Assembly: GCF_954871325.1 (NCBI RefSeq)
Contig: NC_088777.1
Span: 3,722,509 to 3,786,508 of the forward strand
DNA from: Gordionus sp. m RMFG-2023
Taxonomy: Eukaryota > Nematomorpha > Gordioida > Chordodea > Parachordodidae
Direction of reading: 5' to 3'
DNA: 64,000 nt
Every line of letters begins with the position of its first letter. The first letter of the stretch is position 1. Made by a program: the position numbers and the translations under genes. Positions 1-12,279 of the stretch are shown piece by piece. The notes beneath the pieces were generated by a model. The model was not told the origin of the DNA. It did no database searches and saw only the letters and a list, made by a program, of their open reading frames with translations.

Positions 1-152
1 GAATACTTTCAGCAGTGGAAATTTTATGATAGCCAAGTGGTAGCAGAATAAGATCAAATTCAGGAATTTTTTATATTCATCCTTTTATAGTTTCGGTTGC
101 GAGTAAAATATTTAACTCAAAAAATAAAATAATTTATTTCCCCTTTTTTTAG

Positions 153-3100
153 GTTCCGACGGTCAAATATTGGTGTGGGATTTGATTCAAGGTCATCTGA
201 TTATCCAATTAAATCACCATACTGCCCCGGTTTACACCTTGAATTTCGATAAGGATGGGGTCTGCTTGACATCCGGTAAATTGATGTTTTATTAGTTATC
301 TTTTTGTATAAGAAACGGATGCTTTAAATTAATGATGCCTAAAACAATTTTATAGATATAAACAGAGTTGGGCAGGTCCTCCGAAAAAAAAATCTAGATA
401 CAGATTCTTTTTTAAAAAAAATGAATCTTAGATACAGATACTAGTATCTTTTTCAAAATATCAAAAAGATACAAGATAAATACTTGTATCTTTTACTAAA
501 TTAGGGTATCTTAAATACAAGATACTTTTAAATTAGAATAGTTTATAAAATACATTTTTATTATTTATTTGGGAAGAACATAGCATACACATATAAGAAT
601 GAATATTTGCAATAATTAATAAAAAATTTATTGATGAATTAATTATAATAACCAGGGATTAATAATATTAATTTTTGCCCATTAATAGCTTAAACAGGGA
701 AGGGAAAGTAGTATATTTAATGGGGTTAACAATGTGCAAATAAGAAAAAAAATTAAATCAAATGATTTATTAGAATTTGCAGGTTATTTTCTGTGTTGTT
801 TTAAATATAGCATATATTCGGAGTTATGGATAAATGGCATCTCTAAAAAAAATATACAATACTTGCTTGTGATATTTATGTATTTTTTAAATTAGTTTTA
901 TTTTCTAATATGACTTGTTAATTCTTGCATTTGTAATATCATATATAGTATATAAATATCATTTAAATTTTTTTTCATATTTTTTTTATATATTTCTAGC
1001 AAAATTATTAATTATATATAAAAAATATGAAAATAATGTACAACATTATATTATTTAATTGTTAATTACATAGCAATTTTCTTTAATGCATTTTAAATTA
1101 ATTAAATTTCGTAAATAAATACTGTAATGTAATTTTATTTAATATCATAAATAAATAAAAGTAACTAATAAAATTAAATTCTACCTTATTATAATTATTT
1201 TATTAAGAGCCTTTTAAAATTATCTAATATTATATATCAATTGTAGCTTAAATATTTCCTTTAATAAGAACTTGCTAAAATAATTAAATATAAAATATAT
1301 TAGGGATGTGCCGATAGGGCCGATATTTCACCCATTTTAAAATATCGGTTATAGGTCAATATTATAAAATTTGATCCGATATAAAAATGGCTTCTTTAAC
1401 AAAAATAAAATGTTATAAATGAAAAAAAAATAGTTATATCTAAAATCATTTATTTTTATAAATAAAATCGAAATCCATTTTTATGTATATTTTTTTAGTA
1501 ATAATAATTAATTAATAAACATTCTATCATATTCTTATTTTTTTGCGCATTCTGTTTATAAAAGTGTGCGATAATCACTACAGAATCTGTTTTTAGTGAA
1601 GCTGGTGATATTGACAGTTACTATAGCCGCAAGCTGACCTCTGATAAATCGGAAATATTGGTATTTCTAAAAAGAAATCTTACCTATATTAAGATTAATG
1701 TTATTATATTATATAAAAGTGATTTAACAATAAAAATATTTTATATACTTTTAGAATTGTAATTGAATTGAATATAAACTATAACTCATCATTATAAATA
1801 TATTTATATGACATAAGTTATGGTATAGTTAAATAATAGATGTTATACTAATAAAAAGTATATTAAAAATTAAAAAATTGTTATCTTTACAGAATACAAA
1901 ATTAGATATGATATCGAATCGGTAATCGGCCGATATCAATTTAATATCGGGAATATCTGATCGGATCATCTAAAGTAGTATCGGTACACCCCTAAAAAAT
2001 ATATATCCAAAATGATTTTAATTTGATAATCAACTATCTTCTATAAAAAATTTTAATAACAATTATCTAAGAAGGACTTAAGTATTATAGGTATTATTAT
2101 GTTAATAATTATAAAATAAAAATGTATATTATACTTTAATATGTTTAACAAAGTTTGTGAGGAGTATGTTCAATCTTTAATAACTTTTTTACTTTTGTAA
2201 TTTTGATATTCGGCTTGCACCCTGTCCTTTTTCACATGAATTACTATATAAAATTTTCCATCTAGAATTTCAAGATTCAGATTTGACTCAGGAGAACCTA
2301 TCTCAATAATTTCATCTTCACTACTATAAATATTAAACATTCTACAAATCAAAAAATATTACATATAAAATATAACCTTTACTTATTTAGTTTTGGTGCT
2401 ATTTTTAATCTATCTATCTTTGTGATCTGTAAATTCCAACTAATTTTGGTTATCAATATATTTAAAACATAGCAGGAAAAAATAAAGAAAATAATACGAA
2501 GAAAATAAAGTTACATTGTGTGATATGTAAATGTTTTAAACATGAATATTAAAAAGAATCTGTATCTTTTTAAAGAAAATGAAAAAGATACAAGATTCTT
2601 TTCAAAATAAAGGATCTTAGATACAGATACTAGTATCTTATTAAAAATGTCAATAAGATACTGAGTACAAGATACAAAAGGATCTTGTATCTTAGATACA
2701 AGTATTCGCGGTACTGCCCAACTCTGGATATAAATAATAGAAAATTCGTCTTTCTAGTAAGTTATAGACTAATTTTTGATACCTAATTGATAAAATACGT
2801 TTAAAATGTCATAATTTTTGAATAACCTCTTATATATTTATAATAAACCTAAAATCATATTTTAAGTATATAAATATAGTATTTATTTTCTTAAACCTCA
2901 AGTTGATTTCTCTGCCCTTAATTTATAAAATAAAAAGGCGGGTCCGATTGCGATTTAGCCTTTTGGGATTACAAGGGATTGTCGGAATGCGAAGAGAGTT
3001 CTTCCCTATACGCGCCGTCCGGTGACGAAAATTTATCGAATACGGTATCCGGGGAAAATACCAACAAACCCGAAATAACGACCGAGTACGCAATAAGTGT

Positions 3101-3475
3101 TATAATGTAAATATAAGTTTTGGGTGCTCGTGTTTTTCTGACAAATAAAAATAAAGGTCTAAACCGCCATTCTTAAAAGTATTAGCCCCATCTCATTTTT
3201 TTAAAATCAAACTTTGGCTCTTTCAATATAATTGGGCGTTTTATGTATCGATATTTTTGAAAAATAGTAAATATTCAGATAATCTCACCACCCACAAAAA
3301 AGGTCAATATTCAACAAACCCTAATACTCTTAGCCGAGATTCGGGAAATAGGGAAAACAATGGCGACCGTTATTTGATGAAATATTTTAGAACAAAAAAT
3401 TCTGCCATTTTGCACATCCATTATACTTGGAGAAATTTAGTCCTTATTGTGGCAGAATATTGCGCGATTAAATAA
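153..3475 (+). CDS. TAF5: TAF5-like TFIID WD40 subunit, last three exons (5' part lies outside the window)
   Basis: TAF5 is a scaffold subunit of TFIID in RNA polymerase II initiation; its C-terminal half is a WD40 propeller. Exon 153-275 encodes a WD blade (QILVWDLIQGH, then HHTAPVYTLNFDKDG) and ends in phase 1 at gtaaat. Exon 2938-3106 resumes in phase with GGSDCDLAFWDYKG and ends at gtaaat; reading straight through meets a stop at once. Exon 3268-3475 follows a tag acceptor in matching phase and ends TKNSAILHIHYTWRNLVL, aligning with the known TAF5 end TKSTPVVHLHFTRRNLVL, then stops. This ending separates TAF5 from TAF5L. The 2.66 kb intron 276-2937 holds two nested hAT elements. The acidic linker (about residues 15-90 of the part seen) is poorly conserved, and the final WRNLVLIVAEYC is more diverged than usual. 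Exon borders are inferred from phase and splice sites. Confidence 0.85.
363..2726. mobile_element. hAT-type DNA transposon in TAF5 intron
   Basis: The ends are CAGAGTTGGGCAGG and (right, reverse complement) CAGAGTTGGGCAGTACC, flanked by a perfect 8-bp duplication GATATAAA (355-362 and 2727-2734). The subterminal regions are rich in AGATACAAGATAC-type motifs on both arms, the usual look of hAT transposase-binding regions. No transposase is readable inside, so it is non-autonomous or decayed. A second hAT element sits inside it at 1301-1994. It lies wholly in a TAF5 intron, so splicing should remove it. Confidence 0.85.
1301..1994 (+). mobile_element. hAT element nested in the larger hAT, with a transposase C-terminal remnant
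   Basis: Ends TAGGGATGTGCCGATA and (reverse complement of right end) TAGGGGTGTACCGATA form an imperfect inverted repeat with ATCGG-rich subterminal DNA. The flanking 8-mers are AT-rich and match only partly. At about 1583-1682 the plus strand reads ESVFSEAGDIDSYYSRKLTS followed by EILVFLKRNL. This matches the hATC dimerisation region of hAT transposases (SERVFSxAGDI...RxxLxPxxxExLVFLxxNL). Only this C-terminal piece survives, so the element is an internal-deletion derivative. Confidence 0.75.
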
Positions 3476-3713
3476 TTCTAGACATTTTTTAAAAAAAAAT
3501 AATATTTAACGAATTAATTTATAAATTATTTACCGAAAATAGTATAAAATTAAGTTATAATATAGTATAACATAAATATATATAGATGTGTATATAGTTA
3601 TATATAAAATAAAATATATCGCTCCTTGATTATTATAAGGTTCTATGACTTTGTATAGGGTTAGGACATTTATCCATTAAAAAACAGCCGTTTTTCTCAC
3701 TCATGGCTACAAG

Positions 3714-4541
3714 CAGGGATTAAAACCGAAACGAATATCGGTTCGGGTTCAGATTCGGATAAAAATAACGGTTTAAGGTTCAGGTTCGGTTCGTAAAAAA
3801 ATAAAATATCGGTTCGGTTCGAACTTCTAAAAACCGGTTTTTGAACACTTTTGTATTCAAACCTACCGAATTATGTATAGAGGAAATATTTTTTTATTTT
3901 ATCATTAATTTAAAAAATACATGTATAAAACCTACATTTTTATTAATTGCACATAAAATAATATTTAATTTATAAATATAAAAATAAATATCAATGATTA
4001 ATTTTAATATGAACAATATTTTACTTTTTTTTTACTTAAATTTTTTTTATTAAGCCACACAATTAATATATTTTCAAAATTCGTCCCACTAAAATCAAAT
4101 CTATAAGAAGATAGTATAAATTTAATTGTTGAAAAACATCTTTCCACTGTCCACACTAACTTGGGTAGCCAGCACTGCCAATATGATATGTGATTTATAA
4201 TAATATTTTGGATTTAATTTTTCTCTAAGCATTATAATTTATAAGCTTAGAGGAAAATGTTGTTAAATGACAATTTACTAAAGTTTACAAAAATTATGAC
4301 CGACACTTATCAATCAAACGTGATTGATGATTTTAAAATAATTCGAATAATTGAAATTTTTTCAATATACTAATAATAACTTACATATTATTTTATAAGC
4401 ATAAAATCATGAGGGTCGACCCGGTTCAGAGGCATTTTAGCGGTTCGGTTCAGATTCGGCCAGAATTTTTTAGCGGTTTAGGTTCGATAAAAAATACCGG
4501 TTTTTAGAGGTTTAATGGTTCAGGTTCGGTTTGGATCCCTG
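3714..4541 (-). mobile_element. hAT element with GGTTCGG-rich ends and hATC remnant
   Basis: It starts CAGGGATTAAAACCGAA and ends TTCGGTTTGGATCCCTG, between perfect 8-bp duplications GCTACAAG (3706-3713 and 4542-4549). Both arms are packed with GGTTCGG/AACCGG motifs. On the minus strand near 4190-4060 two adjacent frames give AVLATQVSVDS and CFSTIKFILSSYRFDFSG, the hATC region of a transposase, so this is a deleted, frame-broken relic. It lies between the convergent TAF5 and NFATC2IP-like genes. Confidence 0.85.
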
Positions 4542-4818
4542 GCTACAAGTCTTCCACTTATATTTTCCCGTTTTTCGCGAGTTATTTTAAAATCACTCTC
4601 GAATAATTAATAATTTCTCACAACATTGCGATTAGAATTATATATTTAAACATATTTTCTACATTGTCAAAAATTGAAACAATGTAAATTAAAATAAATC
4701 AAATTAATTTTTTTTAAAATCTAGGAAATACTGTTTAATGAAATTTAGTAAATAGAACTTTATTAAAAATATAGATAAATTTATTTTTATTGACAAATCC
4801 CTTAGTGACGAGTTAGAA

Positions 4819-5503
4819 ATAGTTCGGGGTAAGATGGACATAACGATTTATATTTTTTATTAGTAATTTAAAAAAATGTATATATCAACCAAGAATAAAC
4901 AACCAATAAGATAAGCGAGCATCACGCGCATTTTTTAAGGCTAATGAGAAGGTAATGTAATCTAAAAGCATGCATAGGTGGACGATTTTTTTTAAACAAT
5001 GGAGTTTATTGGCTCCTTTTTTTTTATTGGCAAACTTAATTAATCTTAAATAAACCAAAAATATTCTCTAGGAAAGTAATTTTTAGATCTTAGAACTTAT
5101 GTCGATTTCTATGTCATTAAAATCTCATCTTTTGTTTTCATGCAGAATGCTTGAATACTTTGTAGTAATGTTTGCTTCAAATTTTATTATGTTCTCGGTA
5201 AAAGAGGCCAAAAATTTTTTTTTAAAATTTATCTCTTAAAAATAGTAAGTATTATAGTAACTCATTTAAGACTAAATTTGTTATTTACACGCGTGTATTT
5301 AATCACTCATTTATTAAATGTGAAAAAGCCCGGAAAATAAAGAAGGCAATTTTCCATGCTTTTACTTCTGATATCTCTAAAAGTAAAGCAAGCTACGAAC
5401 TTTTTTTGCTAAATATGAGTCTTGGTTTGTACATAAAATTTCATAAAAATTGAAAAGAGTTGATCAAATCATGATTGATGCAACGCAGAATGACCCTAAA
5501 TAA
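4819..5503. mobile_element. possible inverted-repeat element between the convergent genes
   Basis: A left edge TAGTTCGGGGTAAGATGG and a right edge whose reverse complement is TATTTAGGGTCATTCTGCG look like weak, imperfect inverted ends. No coding sequence was seen inside. The boundaries are tentative and no convincing target duplication was found. Confidence 0.3.
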
Positions 5504-5770
5504 TTATTTTGTATGTTGTTCAACATAGGTGATGGGTTAAATGACGGCTGAAAATTTATTAAATACGTTATATTATTAAAAGTATACTCTGGAAGAAAAA
5601 AAAGAATAATATTTATTATTTAATATGTCAAATTAAAGATATTGTATTTAGGCCGCAAGCCACAATATTCTATTCGTATTTTGAGTATTGTATGAAGATA
5701 AGCCGCGCTCAATAATAATTAATAAACTACTATGCCCCATCCACAATTATCGCGAGTGAAGGGTTACCAA

Positions 5771-8700
5771 CTAGAATACGGCATCTAAAACGTCGCCATC
5801 TTCTAATCCGAGATCTTGAATTGAGCCGGAATCAAATTCCAGTAGTTCACCGTCAAAGAATAACTTGATTTTCGTCGGGTTTATTCTGACATGAGCGGCT
5901 AATTTGGACGCAACAGTGTTCAGGTTATCCGTGGGCTGAATCAAGGTTTCGTAATACGATTTTCCGCCAGGACCGTATTGGATTTTAAGCTTCAGTAATT
6001 CTGCAGGATCGGTGGGCAATAAAGACTGAGCGTTATCAAGATGGTCCGAGTTATTTGGGTTGGTAGGCGGGTTATGAAAACCTTTAACAGGGTAAATAAA
6101 TAAAAATAATTTTTAAAAAAGAGTTTTAGGCGTATATGTCATAGTGGTTCAGCAAATTCAAAGCTATGCCTTGCTGACTCCGGTTTTTTTTGGTAGAACT
6201 GTGCCAATGATAAGTATCAGATCGAAACCCGATATTTTTAATATAACATCCATTTTTTGCTTCATTTTATGATTGTATGAAATGTATATATATTGATGTC
6301 AATGTGTTATTTTTATAGCTTTTAAACCATTTTTTTGAGTGCGTCTTATTTAAGTTCGAATTTTACCGGAAGTATATTGTGTCATGTTTAGAATGCCTAT
6401 CATGAATTGTAGACAATTTTTCTGTTAACCTTTAAGTTATATATAATTTAAATTAAAAAAATATATGAAAAGTTCTGATATAAATTATAAGGAGTTTACA
6501 AATTCACGGAAAAGTTGTCTGAAATTCGTAGTGTAGGTATTCCAAACATGAAGGGCATACATTTTCAGTAAAATAAGAAATTTTTTAAAATTTATAAAAA
6601 CGCGCTCAAAAAAATGATTTAAAGTTAAAAAAAAAATTAACACATTGACGCTAAACACATATATATATATAATTTTTTAATAAAATGATAAAACTCAATT
6701 TTGCAAATGTAATTAAAGAAATCGAATTTATATTATTCCCAACGAGGAACGGAACATTTTAAATGAGATCCATAACTTTTGGGTAACTAAATAACAAACA
6801 CAAAGTGCACTTTTAAACATGTGGTAATGCGTCAAATGTTGTCGTGCCCAAAAGAAACAGGTTTCTTTTTTTGCCTATAGTTTACATTCTCGGATGTACC
6901 CATATTTTTTATCCGGGGCAACATTTCGCCTTTTTTAAAATATCGTTCATCGGCCAATATTTTAAAAATTATCCGATCCGATAAAATGGCATCTTAATTT
7001 CGTTATTTTTTTTTGTTTATTACTTTATTACGAAAACAGATTTAACGCGTTTATACAAATAACTCTATTATCACAACCAATAAAAAAATATTTTATATCC
7101 TCTAGATTCATATGAATATAAACTATAACTGATCATTAGTATTAATATATTTAAATGACTTATGTTAATGTTATAGTTAAATTATAGATGTTATGCTATT
7201 AAAAAGGTATATGAGATGAGTAGATGTAATGCATTAAATTAAAAAGATTAGTATGTTTACAGATTACAAATTCAGATATCATATCGGATCGACCTTCACA
7301 GGATGGTATCAGTATACCCCTAGCTTTGCTATTTTTATATAGAATTAGAAAATATTAGTTTTTTTATGACATAGGCTTCAGAGATAAAAAGCTTGTAAAT
7401 AAAAATATATCTAAATATCAGATGAAACACCTGTATAGAAATGACAATTATAAATGTGTACATCTCAGAATTAGCACCAGATTGGGCAGCTAATTTTTTT
7501 TTATACATAAACATCTTGGGATATCTATATAACATTACCTATAGAAACAAAATTATTCTTAAGGTTAAAGTGTTAGGAAATAAGGCAATTCAAATTGGTT
7601 CAAAATTGGATTGGTTTTGCCAATCCAAAACATAGGCTGTTTTATGTTAGAAACTACCAACCCATCCTTAAAATATTTTCATTTGATAACATATTTGTAA
7701 CTTAATTATTCTTAGATGATTTATTATAACAAAATTCTTTAAATCTTGTCCCAATTTAGAAATATACACATTTATAGCCAGTTCATTTAAATGTTGGCAA
7801 AAAATTGATGGAACAATTAAAATATACTATAATGAGTACAAATCTACTGGTGACCTGCCATTTAAATACATATTTAAATGAGTGAATCTCCAATCTAGGG
7901 TTTAGCAAATTTGAGGATATGCTTTAAAATAAATAATGAACCTGGTTTAAATAGGCATTCAACGAGTGCTCCCGATTTTAGACCACAGTGTTGGGCAGTG
8001 CTGAAGAAAGGGAGATCTTCCCCTTTGTATTGCAACTTCAAATATTGGCAGGCATTTGTTGTGATGTCAATATTTATGTTATTTTCACGCAAATAGTCCC
8101 CAATATTTTCGAGTTTTATTATTTCATCAAAAATGGTTTCTAACTTGTGATTGGGATCAATTTTGATAGTGTGAATCCTATTATTATTGCCCATATATCG
8201 AACCAAAAGTTTGATTTGGTGACTTTCTTCAAACATTATTTCACCACTCTCTGCAATTAAACTATTAGCATTCTTTTTGGTGGTATTCTTTTGTCTAGGA
8301 TTATGTTGAGCAAAACAAGCTCCACTAGCAACTTCAAGAGTTGGTGGGGTTGTAACATTTCGCCGAAGCAATTCTGAGGTGTTGGTTATAATTTGATCCA
8401 ATTTGATCCTGATGTTTGTTTCTGTAATGGGCTCATTGATTTCTGATTTTTTTGAATTCTTTATTTTCCGCGAGGATTTCCTTGTGATAATGGATCTATC
8501 AAACATGCCTAAATTATTTGACAAATAAATTAATGGATCATCAGTGTTGGGCATCAAGTATATGGTATCTTGATTTCCTACATATGTTTTTTTGACAATT
8601 TGATTATTATCACCATCTAAATCAATGATTTCAACTTGCTCTGGAGAATGCATATGATGGTCATTAGTAAATTGTTTAAGAGTAGTACCAAACGACAAAA

Positions 8701-8974
8701 AATCGACACTATTATCACCATCATTATCAGATATGTTTAATATAGAACTGATATTTGAAGTTTCTAAAAGGATATCACCAGTCTCATTAACATTCATTGC
8801 CATTTGGTTCTCAAAAATTTTCATATCTTGATTGTGGTCTAGATCAGGTTTGTGAGCCTGGTTATTATTTATATTTTTAATTTCATTGTCTTCCATGACA
8901 CTAATTTGATATAGATTATCAAGTGTTTTATAATCATACTTCCTTTTAAGTAGATCAGTATAAATGGAAGTCAT
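5771..8974 (-). CDS. NFATC2IP: NFATC2IP/Rad60-like protein with two C-terminal SUMO-like domains
   Basis: Exon 1 runs 8974-7942 from the first ATG of the open frame. It ends in phase 1 (AAACCAG before gttcat) and joins exon 2 at 6081 (after ttaaag) in the same phase, reading through to a stop at 5771. The product is 447 residues, close to human NFATC2IP (about 419). Residues 1-250 are acidic and low in structure, with a SUMO-interacting-type motif VEIIDLDGD at 114-122. SUMO-like domain 1 spans about 252-343 (YLKLQYKGEDLPF, then GLKSGALVECLF). Domain 2 spans about 374-447 (KIKLFFDGELLEFDSGS, then DLGLEDGDVLDAVF). This tandem SUMO-like layout is that of the Rad60/Esc2/NIP45 family, which binds the SUMO E2 and works in SUMO-guided DNA repair. 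No C-terminal diglycine is present, so it is not itself conjugated. The 1.86 kb intron holds two transposon relics. Assignment is by domain order and motifs. Confidence 0.8.
6293..6654. mobile_element. palindromic miniature inverted-repeat element, TTAGCGTCA family, copy A
   Basis: The two halves are near-complementary: the right end reads inward TTAGCGTCAATGTGTTA, then TTGAGCGCG, then CATGTTTGGAATACC, and the left half carries decayed versions of each (GTCAATGTGTTA, TTGAGTGCG, CATGTTTAGAATGCC). A second copy with the same order is at 46527-46892 and part of a third at about 52060-52255. It has no coding capacity. It lies in the NFATC2IP-like intron. Confidence 0.7.
6888..7322. mobile_element. 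decayed hAT relic of the CCGATA family in NFATC2IP-like intron
   Basis: The right end GGTATCAGTATACCCCTA and the subterminal text (CATCGGCCAATATT, ATCCGATCCGATAAAATGG, CATATCGGATCG) match the element at 1301-1994. The left end is worn (CGGATGTACC). No coding frame is readable. The left boundary is approximate. Confidence 0.6.
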
Positions 8975-10149
8975 GTGTGTTTATTATTTGTCTATAATTT
9001 TAAAATATCATCAGGTTTACATTTAAATAAAAAAATCAAATAAATAAATAAACAAATTGCAATTCACCTTAAAAGTAAATATTCTGATTTAGAGAAGTAT
9101 CACTAATATCTAAATAAGATAGATTAATTTAAATATTGAAAAAAATGGTATTGTTATGTAATTTTGATTATGAAAAATTAAAATAATTGTCAGCGTTTCT
9201 TTCAAAAATTTATCACAACATTTAGATTAAAAAATAACATGAAAAATATTTTTAAAGATTGGAAAAATAATCATTTACTTGATTTTTGATTGTGTAGACA
9301 GATTTTTTTCTGAAGGATTGTTATATTAAAAACAATTATTTCTACATAAAAGTTAATATATTAGGAAAATATGTGCTTTGATTTTTCGAATATGTTTATA
9401 TAAAACATTTTAAAGTATATGAAATACTTTTTAGTAAATAAGGTATAATTACAAATACATTTCAAGTAGTTAAATAATATTAATATAAGATTTAGATTAA
9501 ATGGTTAAAATATTATATTATGCATTCTTTTTTTAAATAATAATTAGCAGATGGTTTATGGAATATTATTATTTTACTTTATTTGAATTTAAAGCCGTTA
9601 TTACAAATACCTCAATATTGGTTTTCAGTAAAATATTTTATGAAGAATGCCATAAAATGGCGTAAGATATAAGTTTAGAATATATGTAAAATATTGAACC
9701 TTATGTAAAATAAATAATATAATTATGTGATTTAGATTGCTTTAATCCTCTAATTTTGAAGATTCAACAAAGCTACGTGATATTCTTCATTTCTATCTAA
9801 TTAAAATAAATTAAGCTGGGCGAAAAATTAAAAACACCTAAATTTAGTCAGATTTTGAGTCGCAAAGCTCTATTCATATGAGCGGCTAAATGAGCTGCAT
9901 GAATTGGCTATATAAATCACAGAATCGCCTCGATAAATCTGCTTTAGAGTCGGCCTGATGAGTCGGTTTTAGTCGGCTACTATTTATTTTGAATTGTTCT
10001 ACTATTATTTAATATTTCCACGATGAAAAGAAAAATTCTAACCACTTTGGTTTGGGCATTTAAATATATTTAAATTCTAAATTTTAGGACTTATATGAAT
10101 TAATATATGACCATATTATTATTAATATTACTAAACCTCGGCATATCGC
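8975..10149. other. AT-rich intergenic region upstream of the NFATC2IP-like gene
   Basis: This 1.2 kb should include the NFATC2IP-like promoter, but no core element could be placed with confidence. A GC-richer patch at about 9816-9990 has several GAGTCGG/AGTCGGC-like words and may be a decayed element. No open frame of note was found. Confidence 0.4.
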
Positions 10150-10276
10150 TGATCGATCTCCAAATTTTGTGCCATCTATGACCACAAATTTAAGGCTTGA
10201 GAAATAGTTTTCTGGATAAGATATTGAGTTAGGCGTTTTTATAACCAGGCTTAAATCGAGCCGTTTAACATTACTA
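10150..10276. mobile_element. truncated GTGTTGTTAAA-family miniature element
   Basis: The right end GAGCCGTTTAACATTACTA, preceded by TTTTCTGGATAAGATATTGA, matches the right half of the elements at 51819 and 52508. The left half is not recognisable, so the start is approximate. Confidence 0.5.
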
Positions 10277-12279
10277 ATTTTTAATATACAATTATTTAGA
10301 ATATTATATATATATATAAATAAAATTCTTTATAATCTTAAATTTATACAATATGATTAATATGGCTACATAACCGTTATTCATTTATTTCCTTCATAAT
10401 CATATCTATTATTATTAAATGATACTCCCTAAAAAATTTGAATAGCCCTATGAAGCAAAAAAATTTTTCTTAATGGCTCATTAATATCCTCTTGAACTAA
10501 AAATAATTTTAATTGCCCCCTTAACGATTTCTTTTATAATTCTATTGAGTAATATATAGATTTAATTTTATTATTTAAAAATAATTAATGCTATCTAAAT
10601 TTTTATTAAATGAATACTATTTTAATTATTAGATTAGATTAAAACATATAAATTATATTTTCATTGTCAGTTTGCAATCAAATTCTGTGTTAAAAATATA
10701 TCAATATCACTCACTAAATATTAATTTAGCATTAACAGTTGAACAGGACCGTAGCCACAGGGAGGCCCCAGGCGGGGGGGGGGCCCAAAAGTGGCCCCCA
10801 AAAATTTTTCTGCCCCCCCCCCAAAAAAAAAAATTTTTGAAAATTTTTTATAGAATTGATTATTTTTACAATTATCATGTCTATTTAGAATTGATTATTT
10901 TTATATTTTTAAAATAAATTTTGAATATTTATTCTACAAACATGTCTAGTTTGTAAAATTTTTTCTATCCTGTTTTATTTTTATTTTTACCCAATATTAA
11001 ATTATCATTCATTCATTTTTTTCCATTTGTTTTTGTTGTGTATAACATTCTCTATAGGTATCACATTTATATTATAATATATAGCCAGTTATTTTATTTT
11101 ACAACGTTTATTTTAAAATTATGAAGAAACAATCAGTTATTAACTCTTATATTAAGTTAAAGTTAAACAAATGTCAAGCAACATCACCTCTACAAACTAT
11201 TAGTACTACATCAGAAATTTCAGAAACTGATTCTTCTCATAGTTAGTATAAATTTATATTATTATTTCATGATTTATATGATATTGATATAAGGCAATAC
11301 CTATATATTATTATTTCATATATATTTATTTTATAAAAGATAAGAGCCAGACATTTATTATTAATATTATCATTTTTGTATAATAATTTTAATTATTAAA
11401 ATAAATATATTCACTCATATTTCAAGATATGAATGAAGCTAATAATCTAGAAAATGATCCTCACTACATTCAGGAGGAGGAAGATGGTAAATAGTTTTAA
11501 ATTTAACCCAAATTTTTCTATTTATATATTTTTGACAATATCAATAGGAGTAGGAGATTATGGTGTTTCATTATTACATTTTGATTTTAAAACAAATAAA
11601 GACGAAGAAGAGACTCAGTTATCTTCATCTAGCAGCTCAGTCTCTCATTGTCAAGAGGTAGTGTTGTTAATTGACTTAGCCGAGTCGGCTCGAACAGAGC
11701 TCACCCAAATTTTGGGTCGTTTTTTTCGACTCCAACTCAAAGTTTTGGTCGTTTTTTACGACTTCGACCCGAGTTCAAGCCGAAAAAAACGACTTCGACC
11801 CAAAATATGGGTCGTATTTTTCGACTCCGACCCAAGTCCAAGCCGAAAAAAAACGACCTCGACTCAAAATATGGGTCGTTTTTTACGACTCCGACTCAAA
11901 ATTTGGGTTGTATTTTTCGACTTAAACTTGAAATTTGGGTTGTATTTTTCGACTCAAACTTGAAATTTGGGTCGTATTTTTCGACTCAAACTTGAAGTTT
12001 AGATCGTATTTTTCGACTCCAACTCAAAGTTTGGGTCTTTTTTCTGACTCAGACTCAAACATCGGGTCGTTTTATTCAATCCGACCCAAAATATGGATCT
12101 TTTTTTTTAAAGACGACTTAAAGTTAGGGTTGCTTTTTTCACCCCTAACCCAATATCTAGATCATTTTTTTCGACCAAAAGTCAAATAACATTTAGTATA
12201 TATTAATATTATCGGCGGGAAAGTTACTTAAAGCTTCTTTAAATTATAATATTCATCATAGTTATATTTTAAAATTTTT

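Noticed and set aside
2170-2352. 60-residue minus-strand frame
   Set aside because: It is inside the outer hAT element of the TAF5 intron; no transposase motif and no splice sites were seen.
7441-7635. Short frames on both strands near 7.4-7.6 kb
   Set aside because: They are in the intron of the NFATC2IP-like gene, low complexity, with no splice support.
10672-10917. Plus-strand frame across the left end of the large hAT
   Set aside because: It crosses the transposon boundary and a G/C homopolymer run; there is no domain.
11454-12189. Overlapping plus-strand frames rich in FFDS, YFST and GSFF
   Set aside because: They are translations of the 35-40 bp repeats in the hairpin arm, mirrored on the minus strand at 14771-15162. 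No codon constraint is visible.
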